From assembly GCA_028679485.1 (NCBI GenBank), contig JAJRBL010000258.1, positions 1 to 8,745 on the forward strand: DNA of 8,745 nt, in the 5' to 3' direction. Source of the DNA: Methanospirillum sp. (GTDB taxonomy: Archaea; Halobacteriota; Methanomicrobia; Methanomicrobiales; Methanospirillaceae). This document shows positions 1-7,031 of the stretch, piece after piece (position 1 is the stretch's first letter; every line of letters starts with the position of its first letter). The notes beneath the pieces were generated by a model that saw only the letters and a program-made list of their open reading frames with translations, ran no database searches and had not been told where the DNA came from. A program made the position numbers and the translations under genes.

Positions 1-366
1 ATTAGTATCAGGCCGAACTTTTCCAGTGCCTGGGAAAATATGGGTACCGCGTATTTTGATCTCGGCCAGTTCAACGAATCCATTGCTGCGTATCAGAATG
101 AAACGAAATATGATCCGGATAATGCGGTCGCATGGTATTACCTGGGGACAATATACGAAAAAACCAATGACATCCCTTCGGCAGTAGATTCGTATGAAAA
201 AGCGATAAAGATTGAACCGAACCTCACCATGGTAAATGACCGGCTTGAGGCAGCAAAGAGAAACATGTCATCCTCATATTCCCCCTCTGCAACCCTGGTT
301 GCCAAAGACAACAACTCCGGAACATCAAGTCTCCTGTCAGGTATTTTTGGATTAGTGAAACCGTAA
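1..366 (+). CDS. TPR-repeat protein, C-terminal part (5' end outside window)
   Basis: The reading frame is open from base 1 and ends at TAA 364-366, giving 121 visible residues; the gene is cut by the left edge. A Met codon at 40 lies inside a repeat (the context reads SSAWENMGTAYFDLG) and is not a credible start. Two to three tetratricopeptide repeats are visible, with the usual pattern of W/Y, G, Y, A and P, such as AWYYLGTIYEKTND and SAVDSYEKAIKIEPN. The last 30 or so residues form a Ser-rich, low-complexity tail. TPRs are protein-protein interaction scaffolds, so the partner and exact role cannot be told from this fragment. It faces the minus-strand operon tail to tail with 16 bases between stop codons and is probably unrelated to it in function. 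Confidence 0.85.
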   Translation: MSIRPNFSSAWENMGTAYFDLGQFNESIAAYQNETKYDPDNAVAWYYLGTIYEKTNDIPSAVDSYEKAIKIEPNLTMVNDRLEAAKRNMSSSYSPSATLVAKDNNSGTSSLLSGIFGLVKP

Positions 367-382
367 CTTCCCTCTAATCATT

Positions 383-1114
383 TTATATCCCCGTGCCGGT
401 CAGTGATGATATGAGAAGAATCATCACCGGCTGGTGTACCAGGTATATGAGAAGGGATCTCTTCCCGATTACGGTGAACGGAAAAAAAAACCGGGGTATT
501 TTCCCTATTATCCATCGTTGTTCCCCTTTTGGATAGATAATTCTGCCTGCAGACAATCCTGTCAGGAATACGGCCAGCCAGGGGATCAACGGTGTATAGT
601 CTATGGAAAAGAAATTTTCCGGATGAATTCCTCCTGGTGCCATCCAGAGAGGTCCGTGAGGAAGAGGAACAAAAAAAGCCACGATACTTATTATCGCGGC
701 TACGAGCAGTGAATAATTGCCTGCCTTGTAAAAGAGCGGGGTGAGGACAAGGGCGGTTCCGATAAGAGAAAGAATACCAAATACCACGTATCCTTGCCCG
801 CCGAGATATATCCAGGTCACCGCGGTGATCCCGATTCCGATGAGGATCAGTTCACCGCCCCGGTACAAAAATGAGATCGCCTGTTTTTTCGTTCCGGTGG
901 TTTTTTCTGCCTTGATATGAGCGGATATACCCGCGATGAATATAAAAAGGGATGCCGTAAGGAGCCCGATTATTCTTAAAGGACCTGAAAACGGGTCTGG
1001 TCCTTCTACTCCGAGAAATGAAAGATCTACGAAAAAGTGAAAAAAGATCATCATACTGACTGCCAGTCCCCGGAATGCATCCAGTTCAGGATATCGTCCG
1101 CGGTCTGGCACCAT
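383..1114 (-). CDS. multi-pass membrane protein, DUF1624 / heparan-alpha-glucosaminide N-acetyltransferase-like
   Basis: This is a 243-residue, very hydrophobic protein with about seven predicted membrane spans. Near the N-terminus it carries the signature YPELDAFRGLAVSMMIFFHF, and near the C-terminus GKRSLLIYLVHQPVMILL. Both are typical of the DUF1624 (PF07786) branch of integral-membrane acyltransferase-like proteins, related to the enzyme that moves acetyl groups from acetyl-CoA to sugars across a membrane. Substrate and activity here are unknown. Start choice: ATG at 1114 lies 8 bases after the stop of the preceding gene. A TTG at 1126 would overlap that stop as TTGA and add four residues, but the only AGG upstream is too close to it; neither start has a good ribosome binding site. 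It is the last gene of the kor-suc unit and probably expressed by read-through and translational coupling. Confidence 0.8.
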   Translation of the reverse strand: MVPDRGRYPELDAFRGLAVSMMIFFHFFVDLSFLGVEGPDPFSGPLRIIGLLTASLFIFIAGISAHIKAEKTTGTKKQAISFLYRGGELILIGIGITAVTWIYLGGQGYVVFGILSLIGTALVLTPLFYKAGNYSLLVAAIISIVAFFVPLPHGPLWMAPGGIHPENFFSIDYTPLIPWLAVFLTGLSAGRIIYPKGEQRWIIGKIPRFFFPFTVIGKRSLLIYLVHQPVMILLISSLTGTGI

Positions 1115-1122
1115 GATCCCGA

Positions 1123-2016
1123 TCAAACCTGGCTTTTACCGCAGACTGGGCAAAATCTGGCTGATACCGTGATTCGTGATCCGCAATGGATGCAAAACCG
1201 TGTTTTCCCTTTTCCACTTCCTGAAGGAAGAAGAATTTTTCTCTGGATCCTGACCGGTGAGATATCAGGCTTTTCGATGAATATATGAACAGAACCCTCA
1301 GGTTGGGTCGGTAGCACCAGTCGCTGTTTCTCCGCAGGTTTGGTCTCCTGTATCATAATCCGGGGAGGAGATTTGGGAGTCGAAACGGGAACCTCCGGTA
1401 CTGGAACAGGTTTGTCAGGTACCTGAACCGGCTCACTCTCAATCTCCTGTGCCGGACTTTCATTCACCTGAGGTACCGCTTCCGGTACTGCCTCTGTTAC
1501 CTGTTCCTGTACAGAAGGTTCAGGTGTTGGAGGCGGAACAGTCTCCGGTTCGATAACAGGCTGGGATATAGCAGGTTCTTCCTTTTTTGTCTCTGGCTGT
1601 TTTACCTCAGGTTCAGGGGGATATCCGTTGATGATGGTAAACCATTCCCTGCACTCAGTTTCAGGTTCTGCTATAAGTCCGGTGAAGATCAGTCGCATCA
1701 GTCGGCTCTGGCCTCCTACTTCCATGGATACAGCAAGTGTCGGGCGGTTCCTTTCATCCCTTTCCATTACTGCTCCTTTCACCATTAATGCAGGGATCTC
1801 CTTTGCGATAAGCCCGGAACTCTGTTGTGCACTATCTATGAGTACCAGGCGGTCGCTGGTATAAATTGCGAGGAAATTGTAATCCTTTATCCTGATTCCA
1901 TCACAATACCGGATCATACTCTCGCCAATCTCAAGTATCCGGAACGGATTAAACTTCCCTCCCCCTGGTTCATCGGTATCTGTTCTGCCTCCCCGAATAT
2001 TATCCATCAATGACAT
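1123..2016 (-). CDS. uncharacterised protein: PH-like domain, Pro/Glu-rich linker, C-terminal zinc ribbon
   Basis: This 297-residue soluble protein has three parts. Residues about 25-130 form a compact alternating strand pattern (ILEIGESMIRYCDG, FLAIYTSDRLVLID) that resembles a bacterial/archaeal PH-like fold; this is inference from pattern only. Residues about 132-220 are a low-complexity linker rich in Pro, Glu and Val. The C-terminus is a zinc ribbon with C275, C278, C289 and C292 (CIHCG and FCPVCGK). No enzyme motif is visible. The start at 2016 is supported by AGGGAG at 2025-2030, 8 bases upstream, and lies inside the end of sucD (10-base overlap). A second in-frame ATG at 2007 overlaps the sucD stop as TGATG and is an alternative. 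Translational coupling to sucD suggests a role linked to this metabolic unit, such as scaffold or regulator, but no function can be assigned. Confidence 0.8.
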   Translation of the reverse strand: MSLMDNIRGGRTDTDEPGGGKFNPFRILEIGESMIRYCDGIRIKDYNFLAIYTSDRLVLIDSAQQSSGLIAKEIPALMVKGAVMERDERNRPTLAVSMEVGGQSRLMRLIFTGLIAEPETECREWFTIINGYPPEPEVKQPETKKEEPAISQPVIEPETVPPPTPEPSVQEQVTEAVPEAVPQVNESPAQEIESEPVQVPDKPVPVPEVPVSTPKSPPRIMIQETKPAEKQRLVLPTQPEGSVHIFIEKPDISPVRIQRKILLPSGSGKGKTRFCIHCGSRITVSARFCPVCGKSQV

Positions 2017-2882
2017 TTCATCTGCTCCCTGATAAATCCCGGAATCTGGGAAAGTCTCTCGGCAACCGGCACACCAAGATCCCGGAGCCGTGATATCTTT
2101 GCGTTTGCATCGCCTTCCCCGCCGGTAACGATAGCACCGGCATGACCCATCCGTTTCTCAGGAGGGGCTGTGGTTCCGGCAATGAATGCGACCACGGGAA
2201 GATCTGCGGCTTTTGCTCCTTCCTCTTCCAGGTTTCCGCCCAGTTCACCCAGGATAACCACCGCTTCGGTGAGAGGATCATCCGCAAACCTGTCCAGAAC
2301 ATCAGCAAATGTCTGGCCGATAATGGGATCGCCTCCTATCCCTATGATGGTACTCTGGCCGATTCCTGCGCGCGTGAGTTCGTGTACAACCTCATAGGTC
2401 AGTGTGCCACTCCGTGATATGACCCCTACTGAACCCCGGGATGCGAGGTGAGCCGGCATGATCCCCATGCTAATCTCTCCCGGAGAAAAAAGACCCGGAC
2501 AATTCGGCCCGATTACTTTGCATCCACGAACCTGTGCATAGGTTACTGCCCTCATGACATCATGGACCGCGATATGTTCGGTGATGGTGATAACGAGGTC
2601 AAGGCCTGCATCAGCTGCTTCCATGATCGAGTCCCCTGCCGCAGACCCCGGGACAAAGAGAACTGCAGCAGAGGCATCCTGTTTTTCAGCGGCCTCCATG
2701 ATGGAGTTGTACACGGGGACATTATGAACCTCCTGTCCTCCTTTTCCCGGGGTAACCCCGGCAACTACCCCTCTGGCACCGACTGATCTCGCATACATGT
2801 TCATGCGGTTGATATGGAATGATCCCTGGTTTCCCGTTGCTCCACTGACAATAACCCCGGTCTTTCTATCTGCATAAATCAT
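2007..2882 (-). CDS. sucD: succinyl-CoA synthetase, alpha subunit
   Basis: SucD is the CoA-binding and phospho-histidine subunit of succinyl-CoA synthetase, which interconverts succinyl-CoA and succinate with phosphorylation of ADP or GDP in the cytoplasm. The protein has 291 residues, the normal family length. An N-terminal CoA-binding Rossmann domain shows GATGNQG at 14-20, followed by GPNCPG at 125-130. The active-site loop RMGHAGAIVTGGEG places the phosphorylated histidine at H247. The start at 2882 overlaps the sucC stop as ATGA and is preceded by GGAGG seven bases upstream. Next to kor genes the likely physiological direction is succinate to succinyl-CoA, feeding reductive carboxylation to 2-oxoglutarate. 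Nucleotide specificity (ADP or GDP) cannot be read from the sequence by eye. Confidence 0.96.
   Translation of the reverse strand: MIYADRKTGVIVSGATGNQGSFHINRMNMYARSVGARGVVAGVTPGKGGQEVHNVPVYNSIMEAAEKQDASAAVLFVPGSAAGDSIMEAADAGLDLVITITEHIAVHDVMRAVTYAQVRGCKVIGPNCPGLFSPGEISMGIMPAHLASRGSVGVISRSGTLTYEVVHELTRAGIGQSTIIGIGGDPIIGQTFADVLDRFADDPLTEAVVILGELGGNLEEEGAKAADLPVVAFIAGTTAPPEKRMGHAGAIVTGGEGDANAKISRLRDLGVPVAERLSQIPGFIREQMKCH
2025..2030 (-). promoter_or_regulatory. ribosome binding site of the zinc-ribbon gene, inside sucD
   Basis: The minus strand reads AGGGAG, ending 8 bases before the ATG at 2016. It favours that start over the second in-frame ATG at 2007 and shows that this gene can recruit ribosomes within the 3' end of sucD. 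Confidence 0.6.
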
Positions 2883-3964
2883 GAAGCGGCCTCCACAGCA
2901 GCCGAGACCGCTTCTTCCATGGTATCCAGCATGCGATATCCCTTCGAATAAAGCAGTTCTTTTCCTTCGGCTTCATTGGTGCCGGCAAGTCTCACAATGA
3001 CCTGCTGGGACACCCCTGCTTCAATGATGCCGGCGGCAACTTCGTCACACCGGGTAATCCCTCCAAGCAGATTGACAATGATAACAGAGACATCCGGCAT
3101 GGATCCGAGGAGCCGTACTGCATGGGCAACCCTTGTCCGGTCCGCCCCGCCTCCGACATCCAGGAAGTTGGCAGGTTTTCCGCCGATCCGGGTGATGAGA
3201 TCGACCGTTGCCATGGTCAGACCGGCTCCGTTGCCGATAACACCGATATTTCCCTCCAGTTCGACAAACGAAAAACCCTGGGCCGCTGCTTCCCGTTCCC
3301 TCTCAGAGAGATCACGGTTTTCCCTGATACCCTGCCTTGCAAGGGCGTTATCATCGATGATCAGTTTGGCATCCGCAGCATACAGCCCGCCAGGAGTTAG
3401 TACCAGCGGATTGATCTCGGCAAGTAATGCATCTTTCTCCATAAAAACGCGATACAATGCCTGAATCACCTGCCCGATCTCTCCGGGAGCGGTGTTCAGG
3501 AGGTATCGGAGGGTATACCCGGGTACCGTTGCCAGAAGAGGATATACTGATGCTCTCCTGATTGCATCAGGATTATTCCGGGCTAGTGTCTCTATCTCCA
3601 CCCCTCCTTCGGTGGTAAAGAGGATCACCGGTGTTTTTTGTGAACGATCGATGGTTATGGAGAGGTAATATTCATGCTGAATATCCAGCCGTTCTTCTAC
3701 CAGGATATCCTGCACCGGGATCCCTTTGACAGATGACGAGAACAGTTTCTCAATGGTCTCTTTGAGATTCTCCCTTTCTGCCATGAGAATTCCGCCTGCT
3801 TTTCCCCTTCCGGCTACCTCGACCTGGGCCTTTGCCACCATCTTCCCAACCGCCGGTACCTGAACAGAATCAAGCATCTGTCCTTTCCTGATATGCACGC
3901 CCCGGGGAATCCTGATCCCGGCTTTGGCCAGTATCTCTTTCGCTTCAAACTCCTTCAGTTTCAT
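2879..3964 (-). CDS. sucC: succinyl-CoA synthetase, beta subunit
   Basis: This is the ATP-grasp, nucleotide-binding subunit that pairs with SucD. It has 361 residues, slightly shorter than the roughly 388 of the Escherichia coli protein but intact at both ends. The N-terminal ATP-grasp domain starts MKLKEFEAKEILAKAGI and contains AGRGKAGG at 51-58 and the metal/nucleotide motif EINPLV at 183-188. The C-terminal ligase domain carries GNGAGLTMATVD at 244-255, NFLDVGGGA at 266-274 and GGITRCDEVA at 301-310. The start at 3964 overlaps the korC stop as ATGA, with AGAGGA about nine bases upstream. Overlaps on both sides point to one polycistronic message and matched subunit supply. Confidence 0.96.
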   Translation of the reverse strand: MKLKEFEAKEILAKAGIRIPRGVHIRKGQMLDSVQVPAVGKMVAKAQVEVAGRGKAGGILMAERENLKETIEKLFSSSVKGIPVQDILVEERLDIQHEYYLSITIDRSQKTPVILFTTEGGVEIETLARNNPDAIRRASVYPLLATVPGYTLRYLLNTAPGEIGQVIQALYRVFMEKDALLAEINPLVLTPGGLYAADAKLIIDDNALARQGIRENRDLSEREREAAAQGFSFVELEGNIGVIGNGAGLTMATVDLITRIGGKPANFLDVGGGADRTRVAHAVRLLGSMPDVSVIIVNLLGGITRCDEVAAGIIEAGVSQQVIVRLAGTNEAEGKELLYSKGYRMLDTMEEAVSAAVEAAS

Positions 3965-4500
3965 TGCTTCCGGTCCTCTTTACCCAGTTCATGGCCGCGT
4001 TTCATCGCCCTGATGTTAAGATCTTCCGTTCCCTTGGGAACACTGTCCAGGATCGCTTTTTCCAGTGCTTCTTCTGATACAACCGTTGTTGCCCCGGTTA
4101 ATGCACCAAGCATGATTATGTTGGCTACAATCTCTCTTCCCAGTTCCTTTTTGGCAGTTCCCGTGGCCGGGATACCAATCCACCTGCAGGAAGGTCGATC
4201 ATAGACCAGGTCAGAATCCAGCAGCATCATTGCATCCTTCCTGGTATTGCGACCGTATTTTTCAAAACCCTGCTGGCTCATAATAACGAAGATATCGGGA
4301 TTCCTGACCTTTGGATAGAGAATTGGTTCGTCATCAATGATCACGGCACTCATTGATGCGCCGCCCCGTGCTTCCGGACCGTATACCTGGGTCTGTACGG
4401 CATATTTCTGGTCATATATGGCTGCCGCCCTGCCAAGGATCACTGCTGAAAGGATGATCCCCTGTCCTCCGAATCCGGAAAAACGAACTTCATGTCTCAT
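3961..4500 (-). CDS. korC: 2-oxoglutarate:ferredoxin oxidoreductase, gamma subunit
   Basis: KorC is the gamma (catalytic-domain III) subunit of the 2-oxoacid:ferredoxin oxidoreductase, which contributes to CoA handling at the thiamine active site. It has 179 residues, normal for separate gamma subunits. The start MRHEVRFSGFGGQGIILSA shows the family signature GFGGQG at residues 9-14, followed by YGPEARGGASMSAVII. The ATG at 4500 is chosen because homologues begin just before GFGGQG and because GGTG lies four bases upstream. An in-frame ATG at 4617 would add 39 residues, all lying in the korB coding region out of frame, with no family resemblance. The gene overlaps the korB stop by 11 bases and the sucC start by ATGA. 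Confidence 0.95.
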   Translation of the reverse strand: MRHEVRFSGFGGQGIILSAVILGRAAAIYDQKYAVQTQVYGPEARGGASMSAVIIDDEPILYPKVRNPDIFVIMSQQGFEKYGRNTRKDAMMLLDSDLVYDRPSCRWIGIPATGTAKKELGREIVANIIMLGALTGATTVVSEEALEKAILDSVPKGTEDLNIRAMKRGHELGKEDRKQ

Positions 4501-5281
4501 CAGCCACCCCCATGACCGGACGGGCCCTTCTGACGAATTCTCCGACAAGGAATGATTCTGCGGGAAGTTCCTCCCCTGGTTTTGCGGTACGTTCCCACTT
4601 CTCCTTGAGAACAGCATGGGACCTGAGGAAGTCCATGTAATCCTTCGGCTCGCGGAATTTGTTCCGTCTTCCGTAGGAGGTGGGACACTGGCACCTTACT
4701 TCAATCAGGGAAAATCCCGGGGTATTCAGACCGTTCAACACCGCCTCGGTGAGCTGGGTGACATGATAGGACGTCCAGCGTGCAACATAATTTGCCCCTG
4801 CTGCGACGGCGAGATCCACCAGATCGAACGGCACCTCTACAGCCCCGTACGGTGTCGTCGTAGATGTCTTCCCTATGGGGGTTGTGGGACTGCCTTGTCC
4901 GCCGGTCATCCCGTAGATATGGTTGTTCATGCAGACAACCGTAAGATCGATGTTTCTCCGGCATGCATGGATAAAATGATTCCCGCCTATTGCTGCAATA
5001 TCTCCGTCTCCCGTAAAAACAACCACGTTCAATGAAGGTTTTGCCATTTTTACCCCGGTAGCAAAGGCAAGTGCCCGCCCATGGGTCGTGTGAAGGGAAT
5101 CTGTCTCGATATACCCGGGAGCCCGGGACGAACACCCTATTCCTGAGAGAAATACCGTGTTATCCCTTTCATATCCTGCTTTATCCACGGCCTCGAGTAC
5201 ACAGTTCATGATAGTCCCGTTGCCGCAACCGGCGCAGTAGATATGCGGCAACCGGTCGTTTCTCAGCCAGTCCTCCCTCAT
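4490..5281 (-). CDS. korB: 2-oxoglutarate:ferredoxin oxidoreductase, beta subunit (thiamine diphosphate binding)
   Basis: KorB binds the thiamine diphosphate pyrophosphate and Mg2+ of 2-oxoglutarate:ferredoxin oxidoreductase. The enzyme carries out CoA-dependent oxidative decarboxylation of 2-oxoglutarate, or the reverse reductive carboxylation of succinyl-CoA. It has 263 residues, a typical length. The N-terminus has HIYCAGCGNG (13-22). The thiamine motif begins GDGD at 91-94 and ends with NN at 119-120, followed by IYGMTGGQGSPTTP. The substrate class (2-oxoglutarate rather than pyruvate) is inferred from the sucCD neighbours and the separate-subunit D-A-B-C order. The start at 5281 overlaps korA as ATGA and has a strong GGAGGAG at 5286-5292. 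Confidence 0.95.
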   Translation of the reverse strand: MREDWLRNDRLPHIYCAGCGNGTIMNCVLEAVDKAGYERDNTVFLSGIGCSSRAPGYIETDSLHTTHGRALAFATGVKMAKPSLNVVVFTGDGDIAAIGGNHFIHACRRNIDLTVVCMNNHIYGMTGGQGSPTTPIGKTSTTTPYGAVEVPFDLVDLAVAAGANYVARWTSYHVTQLTEAVLNGLNTPGFSLIEVRCQCPTSYGRRNKFREPKDYMDFLRSHAVLKEKWERTAKPGEELPAESFLVGEFVRRARPVMGVADET

Positions 5282-6372
5282 GCATCTCCTCCCGCAAAGT
5301 GGACTGCCTCGATAAGTTCTTCCGGTGTATGGAGTTCCCCGCCGATTTTACCGATCGGTATGACCGGCACCTGTACATGCCGTTCGATCTCCCTGGAGAT
5401 CATCCCGAGGTTCATCTCAGGTACGATGAAGGCACGGACATTCGTAAACCGTTGCAGCAGTTTTTCCGGGAAGGGCCAGACAATACGCAACTTGAGATAT
5501 CCGGTGTCAGGAACTCTCCTCCGGTCAACCACCTCCTGCACGGTTCTGACCGGGGCACCGTAGCAGACAAAAATAAATGCTGCATCTTCGTTGACGACCT
5601 GGAAATCTGCGATCTCATGGCGTGCATCTTCAATCTTCGAAACAAGCCTTCTTACCAGTGACTCATGCCTCGCGGGATTGGTGGTATCAGGGTATCCCTG
5701 TTCGTTGTGGGTAAGACCGGTCACCGGGATACGCCTTCCCGTCCCGAATGATGCAAAACCCGGGACACCGTTATCAACCGGTGTGAAAGGGAGGACTCCT
5801 TCAGGTAGTGGTCTTGGACGGATCACCATGACCTCATCCGGAAGGTCAATCCGCTCCCGCATATGTCCGATTACCTCGTCAGCCATTAGGAATACCGGGG
5901 TCCTGAACTGATCAGCGAGATTGAATGCTTTTGCGGTTAGATCAAAACACTCCTGGACACTTGAGGGACACAAGGCGATAATACTGTAGTCGCCATGCGA
6001 TCCAAACCTGACCTGCATCATATCACCCTGTGCTGCCATCGTTGGCTGGCCGGTAGAAGGACCACCGCGCTGAACATTCACGATAACGCATGGAGTCTCT
6101 GACATCACGGCGTAACCGATGTTCTCCATCATCAGGGAAAAACCCGGGCCTGATGTTGCAGTCATCGCCCGTGCACCGGTCCATGCTGCCCCGATGATTG
6201 CAGCCATGCTGGCAATCTCATCCTCCATCTGGATGAAACATGCTCCTTTCCTCTTCGGAAGCCTGGCTGCCATGTGCTCGGCAATCTCAGTGGACGGGGT
6301 GATGGGATAACCTGCAAAGAAATTGCATCCGGCTGCAAGTGCTCCCTCAGCACTTGCGATATTTCCCTGCAT
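5278..6372 (-). CDS. korA: 2-oxoglutarate:ferredoxin oxidoreductase, alpha subunit
   Basis: KorA binds the thiamine pyrimidine ring and the 2-oxoacid in the KorDABC complex. It has 364 residues. The N-terminal domain has GNIASAEGALAAGC and GYPITPSTEI at 21-30, then MEDEIASMAAIIGAAWTGAR, TSGPGFSLM and the substrate-site motif QRGGPSTGQPT. The C-terminal part contains the swivel-type domain (FIFVCYGAPVRTVQEVV, LRIVWPFPEKLL). The start is not firm. The ATG at 6372 has no Shine-Dalgarno upstream, and the frame stays open before it (IAF before MQGN), where family members often have a few extra residues, but no ATG, GTG or TTG is available there after the korD stop. The gene begins 13 bases after korD and overlaps korB. 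Confidence 0.94.
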   Translation of the reverse strand: MQGNIASAEGALAAGCNFFAGYPITPSTEIAEHMAARLPKRKGACFIQMEDEIASMAAIIGAAWTGARAMTATSGPGFSLMMENIGYAVMSETPCVIVNVQRGGPSTGQPTMAAQGDMMQVRFGSHGDYSIIALCPSSVQECFDLTAKAFNLADQFRTPVFLMADEVIGHMRERIDLPDEVMVIRPRPLPEGVLPFTPVDNGVPGFASFGTGRRIPVTGLTHNEQGYPDTTNPARHESLVRRLVSKIEDARHEIADFQVVNEDAAFIFVCYGAPVRTVQEVVDRRRVPDTGYLKLRIVWPFPEKLLQRFTNVRAFIVPEMNLGMISREIERHVQVPVIPIGKIGGELHTPEELIEAVHFAGGDA

Positions 6373-6385
6373 GAATGCAATACGG

Positions 6386-6658
6386 CTAATACTCTATCAC
6401 CACGTTCATCGGTTCATAGGGTTTTTCCTTTACCCACCTGATGGCCTGGTCAGGACAGATCAATGCACAGATTCCGCATAATCTCCGTCCATACAACTCC
6501 TGGAGCCGGCAGTTCGCACATCGTTCAGGCCTGTCAAGTTCAGGGACATATATCCCCCGACGGTTAGGACGATTCCCCTGCCTGTATATCCGGTATGGAC
6601 AGACCATGGTACAAAGGTTGCATCCTTTGCACCGGGATTCGTCTATCTCAAGTTTCAT
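6386..6658 (-). CDS. korD: 2-oxoglutarate:ferredoxin oxidoreductase, delta (ferredoxin) subunit
   Basis: KorD is the two-cluster ferredoxin-like subunit that passes electrons between the thiamine site and free ferredoxin. It has 90 residues and nine cysteines. Cluster I is canonical: C10, C13, C16 and C20 in CKGCNLCTMVCP. Cluster II is stretched: C47 and C50 in CANC are followed by a ten-residue charged insert, then C61, C64 and C68 in LCGICALICP, giving one cysteine more than two [4Fe-4S] clusters need. It is the first gene of the operon; ATG at 6658 is preceded by only a weak GTGA, consistent with a short leader from the TATA box at 6681-6690. The order korD-korA-korB-korC is the usual archaeal one. 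Confidence 0.94.
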   Translation of the reverse strand: MKLEIDESRCKGCNLCTMVCPYRIYRQGNRPNRRGIYVPELDRPERCANCRLQELYGRRLCGICALICPDQAIRWVKEKPYEPMNVVIEY

Positions 6659-6680
6659 GTTTCACATAACTCGAAAATGA

Positions 6681-6690
6681 TTTTTTTATA
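6681..6690 (-). promoter_or_regulatory. archaeal TATA box for the korDABC-sucCD unit
   Basis: The minus strand reads TATAAAAAAA, an A/T-only block in otherwise mixed sequence. Archaeal transcription usually starts about 25 bases from the box centre, which puts the start near 6660, only a couple of bases before the korD ATG. I see no separate promoter inside the overlapping gene chain downstream. The transcription start is inferred. Confidence 0.5.
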
Positions 6691-6926
6691 CATCAATGCT
6701 ATCTGCTATGTTCTCGATACGGGAATTTGTGGATACCTGTAGAGTTCATAATACCCGGGCTGATTATCTGCAATGTATGTTGTCATTCATCGAATTTATC
6801 TATGATAGAAAACCGGACGGAAGGCGGGATAATGCACACAGGCAGACGATAGGAACCTCTCTCTCCAATACCTGCAGGAAACCCGGAATAACGGAGATAA
6901 GTTGTTTAAGTTCTTACAGTCGATCA

Positions 6927-6959
6927 GGCACCGGGTGCCCACCACGCTGCATACGTGGT
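6927..6959. repeat. two adjacent inverted repeats upstream of the PIN gene pair
   Basis: The first dyad is GGCACC-G-GGTGCC at 6927-6939, with perfect six-base arms. The second is ACCACG and CGTGGT at 6941-6946 and 6954-6959, also perfect, around a seven-base loop. One base separates the two. They lie about 70-105 bases before the start of the small gene at 7032, where a toxin-antitoxin operator or a structured leader could sit. Short arms like these can occur by chance, so the call is about the structure and not its role. Confidence 0.4.
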
Positions 6960-7020
6960 CATCGGTTATCAAAAATATGTGGTTCGCTTCAGTGATTTGT
7001 ACTATTGAACAAATACGGAT

Positions 7021-7024
7021 AGGT
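7021..7024 (+). promoter_or_regulatory. ribosome binding site of the small gene before the PIN gene
   Basis: AGGT lies seven bases before the ATG at 7032 and matches the core of the archaeal Shine-Dalgarno sequence. It supports this start and indicates a leadered message for the pair. Confidence 0.45.
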
Positions 7025-7031
7025 AACTGTT

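Larger units (their letters stand above)
6691..7031. other. gene-poor stretch between the kor operon and the PIN gene pair; possible decayed gene
   Basis: No intact gene can be supported here. On the plus strand a frame runs from an ATG at 6696 to 6995. Its first part looks protein-like (TRADYLQCMLSFIEFIYDRK), but the second half becomes rich in Cys, Ser and Arg, as off-frame translation does. In a different plus frame, open from 6833 to a stop at 7046-7048, a plausible helical segment appears (LSLQYLQETRNNGDKLFKFL). Together these look like one gene broken by a frameshift near 6830-6860, though they may be chance. No family is recognised. The stretch also holds two dyads (6927-6939 and 6941-6959). 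Confidence 0.3.

Noticed and set aside
404..426. Hairpin TGATGAT / ATCATCA with a nine-base loop, considered as a terminator
   Set aside because: It lies inside the coding region of the membrane protein, before its stop codon, has weak A/T-rich pairs and no adjoining T-run on the minus strand.
1440..1620. Apparent repeats of Pro/Glu/Val codons in the zinc-ribbon gene, considered as a DNA tandem repeat
   Set aside because: The period is irregular and the similarity comes from low-complexity protein composition; no exact unit recurs in tandem.
2976..3464. Long open frame (162 codons) on the plus strand, antisense to sucC
   Set aside because: The translation is rich in Ser, Thr, Pro, Ala and Met without domain character. 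It follows from the codon composition of sucC, whose motifs are unambiguous on the other strand.
4501..4617. N-terminal extension of korC from the ATG at 4617
   Set aside because: The extra 39 residues are encoded out of frame inside korB and match no gamma-subunit N-terminus; the ATG at 4500 sits directly before GFGGQG and has GGTG upstream.
4616..5035. Open frame (139 codons) on the plus strand, antisense to korB
   Set aside because: It is Cys/Gly/His-rich with no recognisable family, fully inside a gene with intact thiamine-binding motifs, and has no plausible start context.
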